This document shows positions 12,202-20,954 of a stretch of 64,000 bases of DNA, one piece after another. The DNA comes from Oxynema aestuarii AP17 (GTDB lineage Bacteria > Cyanobacteriota > Cyanobacteriia > Cyanobacteriales > Laspinemataceae). Numbering within the stretch: position 1 is the first letter of the stretch; every line of letters begins with the position of its first letter. Location of the stretch: the NCBI RefSeq assembly GCF_012295525.1, contig NZ_CP051167.1, forward strand, positions 3,951,501 through 4,015,500, written 5' to 3'. The notes beneath the pieces were generated by a model. The model searched no databases and had not been told where the DNA came from. It worked only from the letters and a program-made list of their open reading frames with translations. The translations under genes and the position numbers were made by a program.

Positions 12202-12239
12202 CTATGCAAAAACTCAAATCCTATGCAAAAACTCAAATC
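12202..12239 (+). repeat. 19-bp tandem duplication at the lipoprotein start codon
   Basis: The sequence ctatgcaaaaactcaaatc occurs twice head to tail (12202-12220 and 12221-12239). Each copy contains an ATG. Because 19 is not a multiple of three, the first ATG (12204) opens a different frame from the second (12223). Only the second leads into the lipoprotein. Confidence 0.95.
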
Positions 12240-12876
12240 GATCGCCTGTACCCTGACGTTACTCTTATCCGCCTGTACCGCCGGGACGACGCCCTCCCAG
12301 CCAACCGCCACTCCAACACCAGAGACTCCAACACTAGAGACTACTCCACCCTCGCCGTCCGTTCCCGCCTCAACTTACAATAGCGCCGATCGCCGGGCGA
12401 ATAATCCCGCCAATCCCGCCACGACGGCTCAACGGTCTCCCATTCCCAACCCCGTTTTTGAACCAATTTTACCGGAACTCAAACAACAGGCAGGGATTCC
12501 GGTCCTTTTACCCGATTATCTCTTCGGTGGCGACGGCGCCAGTGAGGTTTACGCCATTCTAGAAACTGCCAATCCATCTCAATATCGGGTGATGTTGGCC
12601 TTCACCCCCGATTGTACTGGGGGAACGGCGTGCCGTCTCGGAGAAGTTACCGGAGAGCAGCTCACTCCAGACCTCCCCCCTTTAGAAGGCAAAACCGTTC
12701 CCCTCGATAACGGGATCTCCGGTTATTTTGTCGATGCGGTCTGTGCGGCGAACTGTTCCGATGCCACCCTGTCTTGGGAGCAAAGCGGGGGACGCTATAC
12801 GGTGGGCATTAAGGCGGGAAAACCCGAAAACCTCGTAAAAATGGCCAATTCGGCGATCGCTGCCGGACCGTTTTAG
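12223..12876 (+). CDS. Putative lipoprotein, function unknown
   Basis: This 217-aa protein has a type II signal peptide. The N-terminus MQKLKSIACTLTLLLSAC ends in the lipobox LSAC, so the Cys at residue 18 would be lipidated. A Thr/Pro-rich linker (~20-75) follows, then a compact domain of about 140 residues. That domain has paired cysteines (CTGGTAC, CAANC) likely to form disulphides. I do not recognise a named family. The start is the second ATG of a duplicated sequence; an upstream ATG in the wrong frame may lower translation. It probably sits at the outer face of the plasma membrane or at the outer membrane. Confidence 0.75.
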   Translation: MQKLKSIACTLTLLLSACTAGTTPSQPTATPTPETPTLETTPPSPSVPASTYNSADRRANNPANPATTAQRSPIPNPVFEPILPELKQQAGIPVLLPDYLFGGDGASEVYAILETANPSQYRVMLAFTPDCTGGTACRLGEVTGEQLTPDLPPLEGKTVPLDNGISGYFVDAVCAANCSDATLSWEQSGGRYTVGIKAGKPENLVKMANSAIAAGPF

Positions 12877-12940
12877 GCCCCGCATCGGGGTGCGTTTTCG
12901 TGGGAAACGCTCTCTTTGTAAAGATTTGTTAAGAGGGGTG

Positions 12941-13023
12941 TGGGGTTTCACCCTTCCTGGGGTTATACTGGGGTGAGTAGATGCACCCTGATGGCAACGC
13001 CCACCTCGTGGGCGTTTTTTTTT
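12941..13023 (+). ncRNA. Candidate small RNA / conserved terminator element, copy 1
   Basis: This element contains TGGGGTTTCACCC (12941-12953) and AGATGCACCCTGATGG (12979-12994). A strong rho-independent terminator follows: AACGCCCAC-CTC-GTGGGCGTT and a T-run ending near 13023. The same order of blocks recurs on the minus strand at 43811-43911 with different bases in the terminator stem. Conservation of the 16-nt core with changed but still paired stems suggests a transcribed RNA. It may instead be a mobile intergenic repeat. The 5' end is not known. Confidence 0.45.
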
Positions 13024-13126
13024 GGCTTGTTGGAGGGCGATCGCAGGGGACCTGGGGACGGGGGAAAGGGGAAAAATGCAGATGAAAATTTAAAATAGAG
13101 AAACTCGTTCCCAAAATTGTCCGACG

Positions 13127-14008
13127 ATGCCACAACAGCCAACTCCCGATCGCCCGTCTTCCCGGAACTCTGTTTTATCCAACGTTCTCGGCGGTTTTGG
13201 ATTGATTGCAGGGGCGACTTATCCGGTTCGGGCGATCGCCACCTTCATCCACAATCCCAAATTACGACCGTACGTCTCGATCCCGATCGCGGTCAATGTC
13301 GTGGTCGGGATTGCCTTGTACGTGGGATTATTGCTACCGGGATTAAATGGGATTGACGCGACGATCGCCCGGGTCGGAACGTATTTAGAGGCGTTCGTCG
13401 CCCGTCTACCCGCATGGTTGGGCTTTCTCAACGCGATCGACAATCTTCTAGGCTGGGGATTGCGGCTGGTTTTAGTGGGATTGTTACTCGTGGCGATCGG
13501 CTTGTTGCTGGTTCAATTTGGAGCTATTCTGGGGGCGCCGTGGTACGGGCAACTCTCCGAACAGTTGGAACTGTTACGCAATGGCAAACTCCCGATCGCC
13601 GAACCGATGACCCTCAAGACGATCGCCCGCGATATTTGGCGGGCATTGATGTTTGAAATCAAAAAACTGGTTTTTGCGGCAGGATTCGCCTTAATATTGC
13701 TCTTATTCAATGGAGTTCCTTTAATTGGAACGATCGCCGCCAGTGTGGGAGGAATTGCGATCGCGGCGACGATCGTTTGCTTGGACTTCCTCGACGCCCC
13801 TTTAGAACGGCGCCGCCTGCGTTTTCGCCGAAAATTAGGCATTGTCTTCGGTCACCTTCCGGCGAGTGGGTCGTTTGCGTTGGTCTGTTTGGTGATGATT
13901 AGCATTCCGATGCTCAATTTACTTGCGGTTCCGGTTTGCGTGGCGGCGGGAACGCTGTTTTTTTGCGATCGCGTTTGGCCGAAATTTGGGGAAGAGGTGA
14001 GGGAGTAG
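13127..14008 (+). CDS. EI24 domain-containing membrane protein
   Basis: This 293-aa integral membrane protein has several hydrophobic segments (about 65-90, 120-150, 180-215, 240-270). It also has the loop APWYGQLSEQLE and the PLERRRLRFRRKL region typical of the EI24/CysZ-like family. CysZ is a sulfate transporter in enterobacteria, but the cyanobacterial members are distant and their substrate is unknown. Start ATG at 13127. The gene follows a strong terminator, so it is probably transcribed alone. A short palindrome lies downstream at 14071-14098. Confidence 0.85.
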   Translation: MPQQPTPDRPSSRNSVLSNVLGGFGLIAGATYPVRAIATFIHNPKLRPYVSIPIAVNVVVGIALYVGLLLPGLNGIDATIARVGTYLEAFVARLPAWLGFLNAIDNLLGWGLRLVLVGLLLVAIGLLLVQFGAILGAPWYGQLSEQLELLRNGKLPIAEPMTLKTIARDIWRALMFEIKKLVFAAGFALILLLFNGVPLIGTIAASVGGIAIAATIVCLDFLDAPLERRRLRFRRKLGIVFGHLPASGSFALVCLVMISIPMLNLLAVPVCVAAGTLFFCDRVWPKFGEEVRE

Positions 14009-14070
14009 ATCGAATCGTAAATATAACAATTTAAATATAAATACTTTATGAATACTTTCAATAAAAATGC

Positions 14071-14098
14071 GTAGGGGCGAAACGTTTTTCGTCTCTAC
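14071..14098. repeat. Short palindromic intergenic element
   Basis: GTAGGGGCGAAA-CGT-TTTTCGTCTCTAC forms a near-perfect stem with G-T pairs. Its outer bases GTAGGGGC resemble those of the hairpin at 41694-41735. It may be a degenerate copy of a short cyanobacterial palindromic repeat or a terminator for the EI24 gene. Confidence 0.5.
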
Positions 14099-14285
14099 AA
14101 GATCTACGCATCGTCCAGAAATTCAGTCATCGATAGCAATTACATAAAATTGCGTAGAATAAATATATAAATCACGGACGATCGAGTTCCCCCTCGACGC
14201 CCTCGAAATGGGGACGATCGCCCCCAAAGGTGAGAAATTACGCGACTCCAAAGCCCAATTCTATTATACTTTTATCCGAGCGAAT

Positions 14286-16322
14286 TCAAATGGGATCGGG
14301 TCGAAAAGAGGCGATCGCGTCGGGGGAATCGTCCGCATCTTCAGAATTGAACGTCGAAGCTTCAGAACTGCTCAGTTGCCAGGCAGACGAGCGCGGGATC
14401 GGGCGATTTTTGCGAGTTGAGAGTAAATAAACCATCATGTCCCCTTTTCCCTTAATCCGGATCGGACCGCGCTCCTCGAAATCGTAGGCGTGGCGCAAGC
14501 GTTCGTAAGTGGTCGGCGAGACCTGAATCCGTCCGGGAACGCCGTGAGACTCCATGCGGCTGGCAGTATTGACCGTATCGCCCCAGAGGTCGTAAATAAA
14601 TTTATTGGTGCCGATCACTCCGGCGACGACGGGCCCGGTATGAATACCGATCCGCATGGAAAACGATTCGCGGTCTTGGCTGTCAAACTGTTCGATTTCT
14701 TCGAGCATGGCGATCGCCATTCGGGCGATCGCTTCGGCGTGGTCGGTACGGGGAACGGGTAGCCCGCCGACGACCATATACGCATCGCCAATCGTTTTAA
14801 TTTTTTCCAACCCGTATTCCGAGGCGAGGCGGTCGAAGGCACTGAAAATGCGATTGAGGATTTTGACTAATTCCGGAGGAGAGACCCGGGACGCCAAGCG
14901 GGTAAAGCCGACGATATCGGCAAATAAGACGGTGACTTCCGGAAAACTATCGGCGATCGTATTTTCATTTTGCTTGAGGCGATCGGCGATCGCCTTGGGT
15001 AAAACGTTGAGCAACAAACGCTCGGATTTCGCCTGTTCCGCTTCCAACTGTCGAAACGCCTGCCGTAATTGTTCGGCTTTGAGGGCACGTTCGCGAGCGA
15101 GTCGTTCGATTTGCGCCGTGCGACTCAAGGAAGTCAACAAATAGGTCACCGGGATATGAGTCCAGAGTAAGCCGACAATTAACGTCGCCCAAGAACGCCA
15201 ATGACGACGTTTCGCTTGAAATTCTTCCGTGGGAATGGCGTACACGGACCAATGGCGATTCGCAATTTCAATTTGGCGCCGGGTCACTCCCTGGGTGAGG
15301 GAAATACCGGAAGCAGTGGAGACCGATGCTTCCGATTTCGATACGGTGTCGATGGGACAAGCGATCGTGGTGGCGGTGGATTCGGGGAGTTGGGGAAGGG
15401 TTTCGTAACTGGCTAATAAGGTTTTAGCAGGTTGGGTAGCTGCGGTTCCGGCGGCGGTCTGCACGGTTTCGTCGCACAGGTAGAGGTTGATGAGGCTGAC
15501 GCCGCGATCGGCTCCGGAGACTTCAAAAATATCATTGAGGGTGAACAGTCCGAGGATATAACCTTGGAGGCGATCGTGGCGATCGTCGCCGAGGGCTAAT
15601 CCCGGTTCTTCCTCTACGGGTGCGTACACGGGAACGATCGCCAAGACCCCCTGTTGGGTCTCGCCGTCGGGATTCCACTCCAATTTTCCCGTCACTACCA
15701 TTTCCCCGGTGTGGGCCGCATGATTTAAAGCGACTTGATACAGTGGATGGGAGGTCAGATTAAATCCGAGCGCCCCTTCGTTTCCTGCTTCCGGAACGAT
15801 ATAGTGCAGGGGATAGTACTCGGAGCTGGGTTGGGCGCGTATGTAGTCCCCGGCTAGGTTTTTTTGGTGAATTTCAAAGTTGCGATCGCGGGTGAATTGG
15901 TTGTCGTACTCGAATAGTTCTCGTTCTTCGTCGCCGACCCGAGGAGCCCAAGCTAAGAGTCGAATTGTGGGATGTTCTTTCATCGAACGGTGGACGAATT
16001 GACCAAAAGCTTGCTCTGGCGGAACCCCGGACGCATCAAAGAAATCTCCGAGGGTACGGATGACTTCTAAATCTTCGTCGGCATGTTGTTGGAGCCGTCC
16101 GGCAATGATATCCGATGCACGGTTGAATTCGTAGTCTCGGCGTCTCTGTTCCCAATGCCAGACGAAGATAAAAGCCCCGACTGAGAAGCCAACGCCTACG
16201 ATAAAAATGGCGTTGCATAATAGAGAATGATTTAAGTGAATGCTGGAATCTGATGGTGCTTGAGATAGTAGATGAGTAACCGGACTGAGGTGGTTAACAT
16301 TTCGACCGATTTGGAATAACAC
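14286..16322 (-). CDS. CHASE-domain adenylate cyclase, 5' end displaced by an IS1 insertion
   Basis: This class III nucleotide cyclase makes cAMP. The open frame has 678 codons, but its first 38 or so (16209-16322) are antisense IS1 sequence. Native coding starts at 16208. One membrane helix (IVGVGFSVGAFIFVW) leads to a CHASE-type sensor region (~60-330). A second helix (~370-390) and a coiled coil follow, then the cyclase domain from about 455 to 640. Metal-binding Asp residues are in LFADIVGFT and GDAYMVVGG. The substrate residues Lys (EKIKTIGD) and Asp (YDLWGDTVN) mark adenylate rather than guanylate cyclase. The original start lies at 17012, beyond the IS. Expression from an IS-borne start is possible but unproved. 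Confidence 0.85.
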   Translation of the reverse strand: MLFQIGRNVNHLSPVTHLLSQAPSDSSIHLNHSLLCNAIFIVGVGFSVGAFIFVWHWEQRRRDYEFNRASDIIAGRLQQHADEDLEVIRTLGDFFDASGVPPEQAFGQFVHRSMKEHPTIRLLAWAPRVGDEERELFEYDNQFTRDRNFEIHQKNLAGDYIRAQPSSEYYPLHYIVPEAGNEGALGFNLTSHPLYQVALNHAAHTGEMVVTGKLEWNPDGETQQGVLAIVPVYAPVEEEPGLALGDDRHDRLQGYILGLFTLNDIFEVSGADRGVSLINLYLCDETVQTAAGTAATQPAKTLLASYETLPQLPESTATTIACPIDTVSKSEASVSTASGISLTQGVTRRQIEIANRHWSVYAIPTEEFQAKRRHWRSWATLIVGLLWTHIPVTYLLTSLSRTAQIERLARERALKAEQLRQAFRQLEAEQAKSERLLLNVLPKAIADRLKQNENTIADSFPEVTVLFADIVGFTRLASRVSPPELVKILNRIFSAFDRLASEYGLEKIKTIGDAYMVVGGLPVPRTDHAEAIARMAIAMLEEIEQFDSQDRESFSMRIGIHTGPVVAGVIGTNKFIYDLWGDTVNTASRMESHGVPGRIQVSPTTYERLRHAYDFEERGPIRIKGKGDMMVYLLSTRKNRPIPRSSAWQLSSSEASTFNSEDADDSPDAIASFRPDPI

Positions 16323-16953
16323 AACGTTTTACGATGCAATCGAGCTAAGTAATGGCGTAGTCGGCAGTTCTCCCCTTCAACCCGTGTCATCGCTGTTTTA
16401 CTGACTAGATGATCGGCCTCTTCAATCACACAAGGATATACTGGATAGCCATCAGTGATGTACAGAAAACAAGCCCAGCCCATCACCATCTCCCATAAGG
16501 GTTTAAAAGTCTCTAGGGCGTGGTCTCCCACCACGAACTTGAGGATGCCAGGCTGTTTGGTGTTGACGACCGTCCACAACCAAATCTTGTTTTTTTTGAC
16601 CCACAAAGGTTTCCAGTTCATCCAGTTGAGCCGTTTCAGGGATCTCGTAATTCTCCTCGGGAATCGCTGCCGCCGCTTGGCGCACCCAGTTGATCACACT
16701 ATTATGGTTGATGCCACTCACTCGCTCGATTGCTCTAAAACCCATGCCATTGAGTGACATGCTTACACACAGGGCTTTGACCTCTGGAGTGTAGCCTTGG
16801 TGCGGATTGTCTCGGAACTGGCGACGACAATCTCGGCACAGGTAGCTTTGTTTGCCATTGCGATGACCATTCTTCACTATGTGGTCACTAGCACAATAAG
16901 GACAGTTCATGATGCTTCCCTCAACGCTTCATCATTCTCTATTATGCAACGCC
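16209..16953 (-). mobile_element. IS1-family insertion sequence, complete
   Basis: The element is 745 bp with perfect 23-bp terminal inverted repeats (16209-16231 and 16931-16953, both starting GGCGTTGCATAATAGAG from the outer end). It is flanked by an 8-bp target duplication ataaaaat at 16201-16208 and 16954-16961. It carries one transposase split into two overlapping frames. Intact ends, duplication and reading frames show a recent insertion. Element plus duplication is 753 bp, a multiple of three. Confidence 0.95.
16232..16910 (-). CDS. IS1 family transposase (programmed -1 frameshift, InsA/InsB)
   Basis: The first frame (InsA-like, 16503-16910) has a zinc finger (CPYC...CRDC) and a helix-turn-helix. 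The second (InsB-like, 16232-16621) carries the DDE-type core: FVVGDHALETFKPLW, YITDGYPVYP, then GENCRLRHYLARLHRKT. At about 16596-16603 the minus strand has AAAAAAAAC. A -1 slip there joins ...ETFVGQKK to NKIWLWTVV and gives one protein of about 225 aa. This is the usual control in IS1 elements. Both frames are free of other defects, so the element should be able to move. Confidence 0.92.
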
Positions 16954-17012
16954 ATAAAAATGATGGCAGCAGGGAGGTAACGAATCCAGGGTAAATGGTA
17001 TTTTTCTGGCAT
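16954..17012 (-). pseudogene. Detached native 5' end of the adenylate cyclase gene
   Basis: The minus strand from ATG at 17012 reads MPEKYHLPWIRYLPAAI and then meets the 8-bp target duplication and the IS. Removing the IS and one duplication joins it in frame to IFIVGVGFSVGAFIFVW. This gives a normal Arg/hydrophobic N-terminal membrane anchor. AAGAGG stands 5 bp before the ATG. These 17 codons are therefore the original start of the cyclase at 14286-16208, now separated from it by 745 bp. Confidence 0.9.
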
Positions 17013-17541
17013 AATTGCCTCTTAACAATCGGCTTCCCAGTGGGCCCTTGGCTTTTGTACAGCACTAAAACCCGTGGATTGGGAGATTCTGTTAATGCCA
17101 CCCCGGTCAAATGACTCGACGTTCGAGAACAGATGCAGTTCTTTATTAATTATCTATCACAGCCCCCTGGGTGCCTAAAAATTTGGCTCGCGATCGGGGA
17201 TTGTTCTATGATTTCTGACGCTACTCGGTATTCGGAGGTCTTTCATCAACTATTCACTCAACCCGTGATGTTCCAGGGTTCCTGAGACGCTATCGATACT
17301 CGTGGGTTCGATTTAGATCGGGGAACGGCGTTCGCGCTCATCGTCTCCAAAGGAGAATCGCGCGCTCCAGGAATGGCGGATTCGGGCGCTTGTCGGCGGT
17401 GGCTACAGTCGGAGGATTGCGGCAGGGGTAGGGGTTGAGAAGCGATCGGAGCGCACTGGGGCGGTTTGTGGCTGGCAGGCGGGGTGTGGGTCGAGGGGCG
17501 ATCGCCTCTGGGGGACGAGGCGATCGCCCGTGTAGGAAAGA
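17013..17541. other. Upstream region of the cyclase gene, no gene supported
   Basis: About 530 bp lie between the native cyclase start and the end of hisIE. The region contains a hairpin repeat at 17327-17363 and several HIP1 sites. No open frame with coding character was found on either strand. Confidence 0.5.
17327..17363. repeat. HIP-type hairpin repeat, intergenic copy
   Basis: GGCGTTCGCG...TCTCC-AAA-GGAGA-ATCGCGCG has the same plan as the copies inside the genes at 36734, 36962, 37793 and 38825. The shared plan is an outer TCGCG-type arm, an inner TCTCC/GGAGA stem and a 3-nt loop. Its presence outside genes supports a mobile or spreading repeat. Confidence 0.65.
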
Positions 17542-18201
17542 TTAGCGGCGGCGTTGTTGCAATTTGCGGTAAACGTCGCGCAAATCGACTTGGTGATGGG
17601 CGAGGGCAACCATTGCATGGTAGATCCAGTCGGCGACTTCTCCGGCGATCTGTTCGGGGTCGTCGTCTTTAAACGCCATCACAACTTCGGCGGTTTCTTC
17701 GCCGAGTTTTTTGAGGATTTTGTTATCTCCGGCGGCGAGGAGTTGGGCGGTGTAGGAGCCTTCCGTAGGACGATCGCGGCGATCGCAGATAATTTCAAAG
17801 ACTTGGGAGAGGGTATCGGCGGGAGGGGGCTGGATCTGGCCGTCAATTTGGTGGAAACAGCTTCGTTCTCCGGTGTGACAGGCAATATCGCCGATCTGCT
17901 CGATCCCGACGAGCAAGCAGTCGCTATCGCAGTCGTAGCGCAGCGATCGCACTTTTTGCAAGTGACCGGAGGTGGCGCCTTTATGCCAGAGTTCTTGGCG
18001 GGATCGACTCCAGTACCAGCATTCTCCAGTTTCGAGGGTTTTTTGTAAGGAATCTCGGTTCATCCACGCCATCATCAAAACGGTACCGTCGAGGTAGTCT
18101 TGGGCGATCGCCGGGACGAGTCCTTGGTCGTTATAACGAATGCGATCGAGGGGAATCGATTGTTGCACGGTAGTTAGGGGTTGAGTTGGAAATGCGAACA
18201 T
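17542..18201 (-). CDS. hisIE: Bifunctional phosphoribosyl-AMP cyclohydrolase / phosphoribosyl-ATP pyrophosphatase
   Basis: This 219-aa cytoplasmic protein carries out the second and third steps of histidine synthesis. The HisI half (~1-125) has the zinc-site cysteines in [11 protein letters not shown] and [10 protein letters not shown] and the [11 protein letters not shown] motif. The HisE half (~128-219) has [14 protein letters not shown] and the metal-binding GEVADWIYH. The fusion and length are usual for cyanobacteria. Start ATG at 18201 directly abuts the stop codon of the glycosyltransferase-like gene upstream (18202), so the two may be co-transcribed. Confidence 0.95.
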   Translation of the reverse strand: MFAFPTQPLTTVQQSIPLDRIRYNDQGLVPAIAQDYLDGTVLMMAWMNRDSLQKTLETGECWYWSRSRQELWHKGATSGHLQKVRSLRYDCDSDCLLVGIEQIGDIACHTGERSCFHQIDGQIQPPPADTLSQVFEIICDRRDRPTEGSYTAQLLAAGDNKILKKLGEETAEVVMAFKDDDPEQIAGEVADWIYHAMVALAHHQVDLRDVYRKLQQRRR

Positions 18202-19074
18202 CTAGGTAAATTTTACCGCTTTAATTTTCTCGCTCCACGCCTGTCCGAAATGTTGGATTTCTAAAAAGTTGGCATTGGACGCGGCGGGCTTGTACACTCT
18301 GAAAGTCCGCGCGATTCCCAAGGTCGCCGCACTTTCGAGCGGACCGAAGAAGCGGGAGTCGCCATCGAGAAAGTAGTCCCGGCTCGCCCAATCCGCCATT
18401 TGTCTGTGATTGAGAAAAAAACATCCCGAATGAGGATTTTCGGCACGATTGATGATAATTTGTTGTCCCATTACATTTCCGGCAATGGTTAAATTATCGG
18501 AGAAGTAATGAGCAAAGTTATCTCTTTTACCCGTTTTAAATTCGAGTTCGGGATCGATGTAAATTTTCTTAATTTCTGGATGGTTGACAATTTCAAAGCG
18601 ATTGGGATGCAACACGGCGCGATCGCCGATATAGTGATTGAACCACCCCAGCTTTACGAACCACTCCGGATCGGACAAAATTAGATCGTCTTCTAAATAG
18701 CAATAATAATCGTACTGCCCGAGATGTTCTCGCAACAGTGCATGACATTCAAATCCTACTAACATCGGGTGGCAATTGACCTCGTGATGTTGGTAAGACC
18801 AGGAGGGGATCGGGAGGCGATCGAGTAAATGCAAGCCTTGCGTGGTACAGATAATGACTTGAATGAGAACCGATCGCCCTTGATTGGCAGGTAAAGTATA
18901 AAGGCGATCGCGATATTCAAAACAAAATTGTGCTTTGTGGTTGAACAAACTGTGCAGCGATCGCAAACATTGAGTCAGCGCTTTAATTCTCGGTTGGGGA
19001 TCCGGACTGAGCGATCCATAATTCCCCCCACCATTGGGATCGAAAACATGGGGGATCGTGACTAAAATACGCAT
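18202..19074 (-). CDS. Glycosyltransferase-like protein
   Basis: This 290-aa soluble protein starts MRILVTIPHVFDPNGGGNYG, a Rossmann-like first strand. It has an acidic metal-binding motif in YCYLEDDLILSD (~125), like the DxD of nucleotide-sugar transferases. SGCFFLNHRQM further on resembles the acceptor region of several GT families. I recognise no more specific family. It is followed with no gap by hisIE and is divergent from hemL across a 320-bp region. Function in polysaccharide or protein glycosylation is inferred from the motif only. Confidence 0.6.
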   Translation of the reverse strand: MRILVTIPHVFDPNGGGNYGSLSPDPQPRIKALTQCLRSLHSLFNHKAQFCFEYRDRLYTLPANQGRSVLIQVIICTTQGLHLLDRLPIPSWSYQHHEVNCHPMLVGFECHALLREHLGQYDYYCYLEDDLILSDPEWFVKLGWFNHYIGDRAVLHPNRFEIVNHPEIKKIYIDPELEFKTGKRDNFAHYFSDNLTIAGNVMGQQIIINRAENPHSGCFFLNHRQMADWASRDYFLDGDSRFFGPLESAATLGIARTFRVYKPAASNANFLEIQHFGQAWSEKIKAVKFT

Positions 19075-19394
19075 CTTTGATAAAATCTTGAAAATTTAAA
19101 ATCCGCGATCGAACTCGACGAATGTTTTGCAAAATCCCTCAAGGCGATCGCCTCGAAATTTAACCTTAATTAAGATTGACGATAAAAATTTTCTCAATAC
19201 CCTGTACAATTAACATCCGAACCGTCGGACTGGTCTGTCCCTTGAAATGAATTTTCTTTCAAGTTAAATTTCTTCTCGAATTACACCGAGCCAGCCTCCA
19301 ATTATAACCGCGATCGTTGTCTGAAATCAACGACCAGTCCCCATCTAACACCTCACCGTACAACCATTGCCATACAACAAAGGAGAGAAATTTG
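19075..19394. promoter_or_regulatory. Divergent upstream region of hemL and the glycosyltransferase-like gene
   Basis: These 320 bp must hold promoters for both strands. Visible items are TACAAT (19206-19211) on the plus strand as a possible -10, and two small inverted repeats, TCCGAACCGTCGGA and CTTGAAA...TTTCAAG. AAGGAG stands just before the hemL GTG start. No known riboswitch was recognised. Confidence 0.4.
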
Positions 19395-20690
19395 GTGACC
19401 AGCACTTTCAAAACCACCAAATCTGAAGAAATCTTTGCCGCCGCCCAAAAACTAATGCCAGGGGGCGTCAGCTCTCCCGTTCGCGCCTTTAAATCCGTCG
19501 GCGGACAACCTATCGTCTTCGATAGAGTCCAAGGCGCCTACGTCTGGGATGTCGATGACAACCAATACATCGATTACGTCGGCACCTGGGGACCCGCCAT
19601 CTGCGGTCACAGCCATCCCGAAGTCATCGCCGCCCTCAAAGAAACCCTCGACAAAGGCACCAGCTTCGGCGCCCCGTGCTATCACGAAAACGTTCTCGCC
19701 GAAATGGTCATCGATGCCGTCCCCAGCATCGAAATGGTCCGCTTCGTCAACTCCGGAACCGAAGCCTGTATGGCAGTATTGCGCCTCATGCGCGCCTTCA
19801 CCGGACGCGACAAAGTCATTAAATTCCAAGGCTGCTACCACGGTCACGGCGACATGTTCCTCGTCCAAGCCGGGTCCGGCGTCGCCACCCTCGGTCTGCC
19901 CGACTCCCCCGGAGTTCCCAAATCCGTCACCAGCAACACCCTCGCCGCCCCCTACAACGACCTCGAAGCCGTCAAAGCCCTGTTTGCCGACAATCCCGAC
20001 CAAATTGCCGGAGTCATCCTCGAACCCGTCGTCGGCAATGCAGGCTTTATTCCCCCCGATGCGGGCTTCCTCGAAGGCTTGCGCGAAATTACCAAAGACA
20101 ACGGCGCCCTACTCGTCTTCGACGAAGTGATGACCGGATTTCGGATTTCCTACGGCGGCGCCCAAGAAAAATTCGGCGTCACTCCCGATTTAACCACCTT
20201 GGGGAAAGTCATTGGCGGCGGCTTGCCCGTCGGCGCCTACGGCGGACGCCGGGACATCATGGAAATGGTCGCCCCCTCCGGTCCGATGTACCAAGCGGGA
20301 ACTCTTTCCGGTAACCCCTTGGCGATGACCGCCGGGATTAAAACCTTGGAACTGCTCAACAAGCCCGGGTCTTACGAGTATCTCGACAAAATCACCAAAA
20401 TGTTAGTAGACGGGTTACTCGATATTGCCAAAGAAACCGGACACGAAGTTTGCGGCGGTCAAATCAGCGCCATGTTCGGTCTGTTCTTCACCCCCGGTCC
20501 GGTGCACAGCTACGAAGATGCGAAAAAGTGCGATACCAACAAGTTCAGCCGTTGGCATCGCGGAATGTTAGAACGCGGTGTTTATTTGGCTCCGTCTCAG
20601 TTTGAAGCGGGCTTTACCTCGTTGGCGCATACGGAAGAGGACATCAAGCGGACTCTGGATGCGGCTCGCGAAGTAATGGCGAGTTTGTAA
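19395..20690 (+). CDS. hemL: Glutamate-1-semialdehyde 2,1-aminomutase
   Basis: This 431-aa PLP enzyme converts glutamate-1-semialdehyde to 5-aminolevulinate, the precursor of haem, chlorophyll and bilins. The start is GTG at 19395, with AAGGAG 8 bp upstream; homologues begin similarly before [12 protein letters not shown] longer in-frame start at 19317 would add 26 unrelated residues. The fold-type I PLP features are present: [21 protein letters not shown] with the PLP Asp, and the Schiff-base Lys in [22 protein letters not shown] is the family's N-terminal signature. It is a single gene, with TnpB following. Confidence 0.97.
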   Translation: MTSTFKTTKSEEIFAAAQKLMPGGVSSPVRAFKSVGGQPIVFDRVQGAYVWDVDDNQYIDYVGTWGPAICGHSHPEVIAALKETLDKGTSFGAPCYHENVLAEMVIDAVPSIEMVRFVNSGTEACMAVLRLMRAFTGRDKVIKFQGCYHGHGDMFLVQAGSGVATLGLPDSPGVPKSVTSNTLAAPYNDLEAVKALFADNPDQIAGVILEPVVGNAGFIPPDAGFLEGLREITKDNGALLVFDEVMTGFRISYGGAQEKFGVTPDLTTLGKVIGGGLPVGAYGGRRDIMEMVAPSGPMYQAGTLSGNPLAMTAGIKTLELLNKPGSYEYLDKITKMLVDGLLDIAKETGHEVCGGQISAMFGLFFTPGPVHSYEDAKKCDTNKFSRWHRGMLERGVYLAPSQFEAGFTSLAHTEEDIKRTLDAAREVMASL

Positions 20691-20767
20691 ACTGGAATTG
20701 AGTTCGATCTATTGCGAGATACTGGCAATCGCCAACAAATATCTCGTAACAGATATCAACCCGCGAT

Positions 20768-20794
20768 GGTGGCGGGCATCTTGCCCGCCCCACC
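20768..20794. repeat. GC-rich palindrome after hemL
   Basis: GGTGGCGGGC-ATCTT-GCCCGCCCCACC forms a stem of 10 bp or more about 80 bp past the hemL stop. It may act as a terminator but lacks a clear T-run. It looks like a dispersed palindromic repeat. Directly after it, tgaatgcaatcat is duplicated in tandem (20796-20821). Confidence 0.6.
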
Positions 20795-20954
20795 TTGAAT
20801 GCAATCATTGAATGCAATCATTACAAAAGTCAAGTAGCACTAACTTTAACAATGGGAGCGGGAATTCCCCGATTCTACCGAAGGTGAATCGTGGGATGAA
20901 AGCGACTCTTCGGCAAATCAGTGATAATCTTATCATCTGGCTATATTGGCGATA

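Noticed and set aside
16907-17110. 67-codon minus-strand frame next to the IS1 element
   Set aside because: It uses a different frame from the native cyclase start and spans the IS border. The short native start at 17012 explains the region better.
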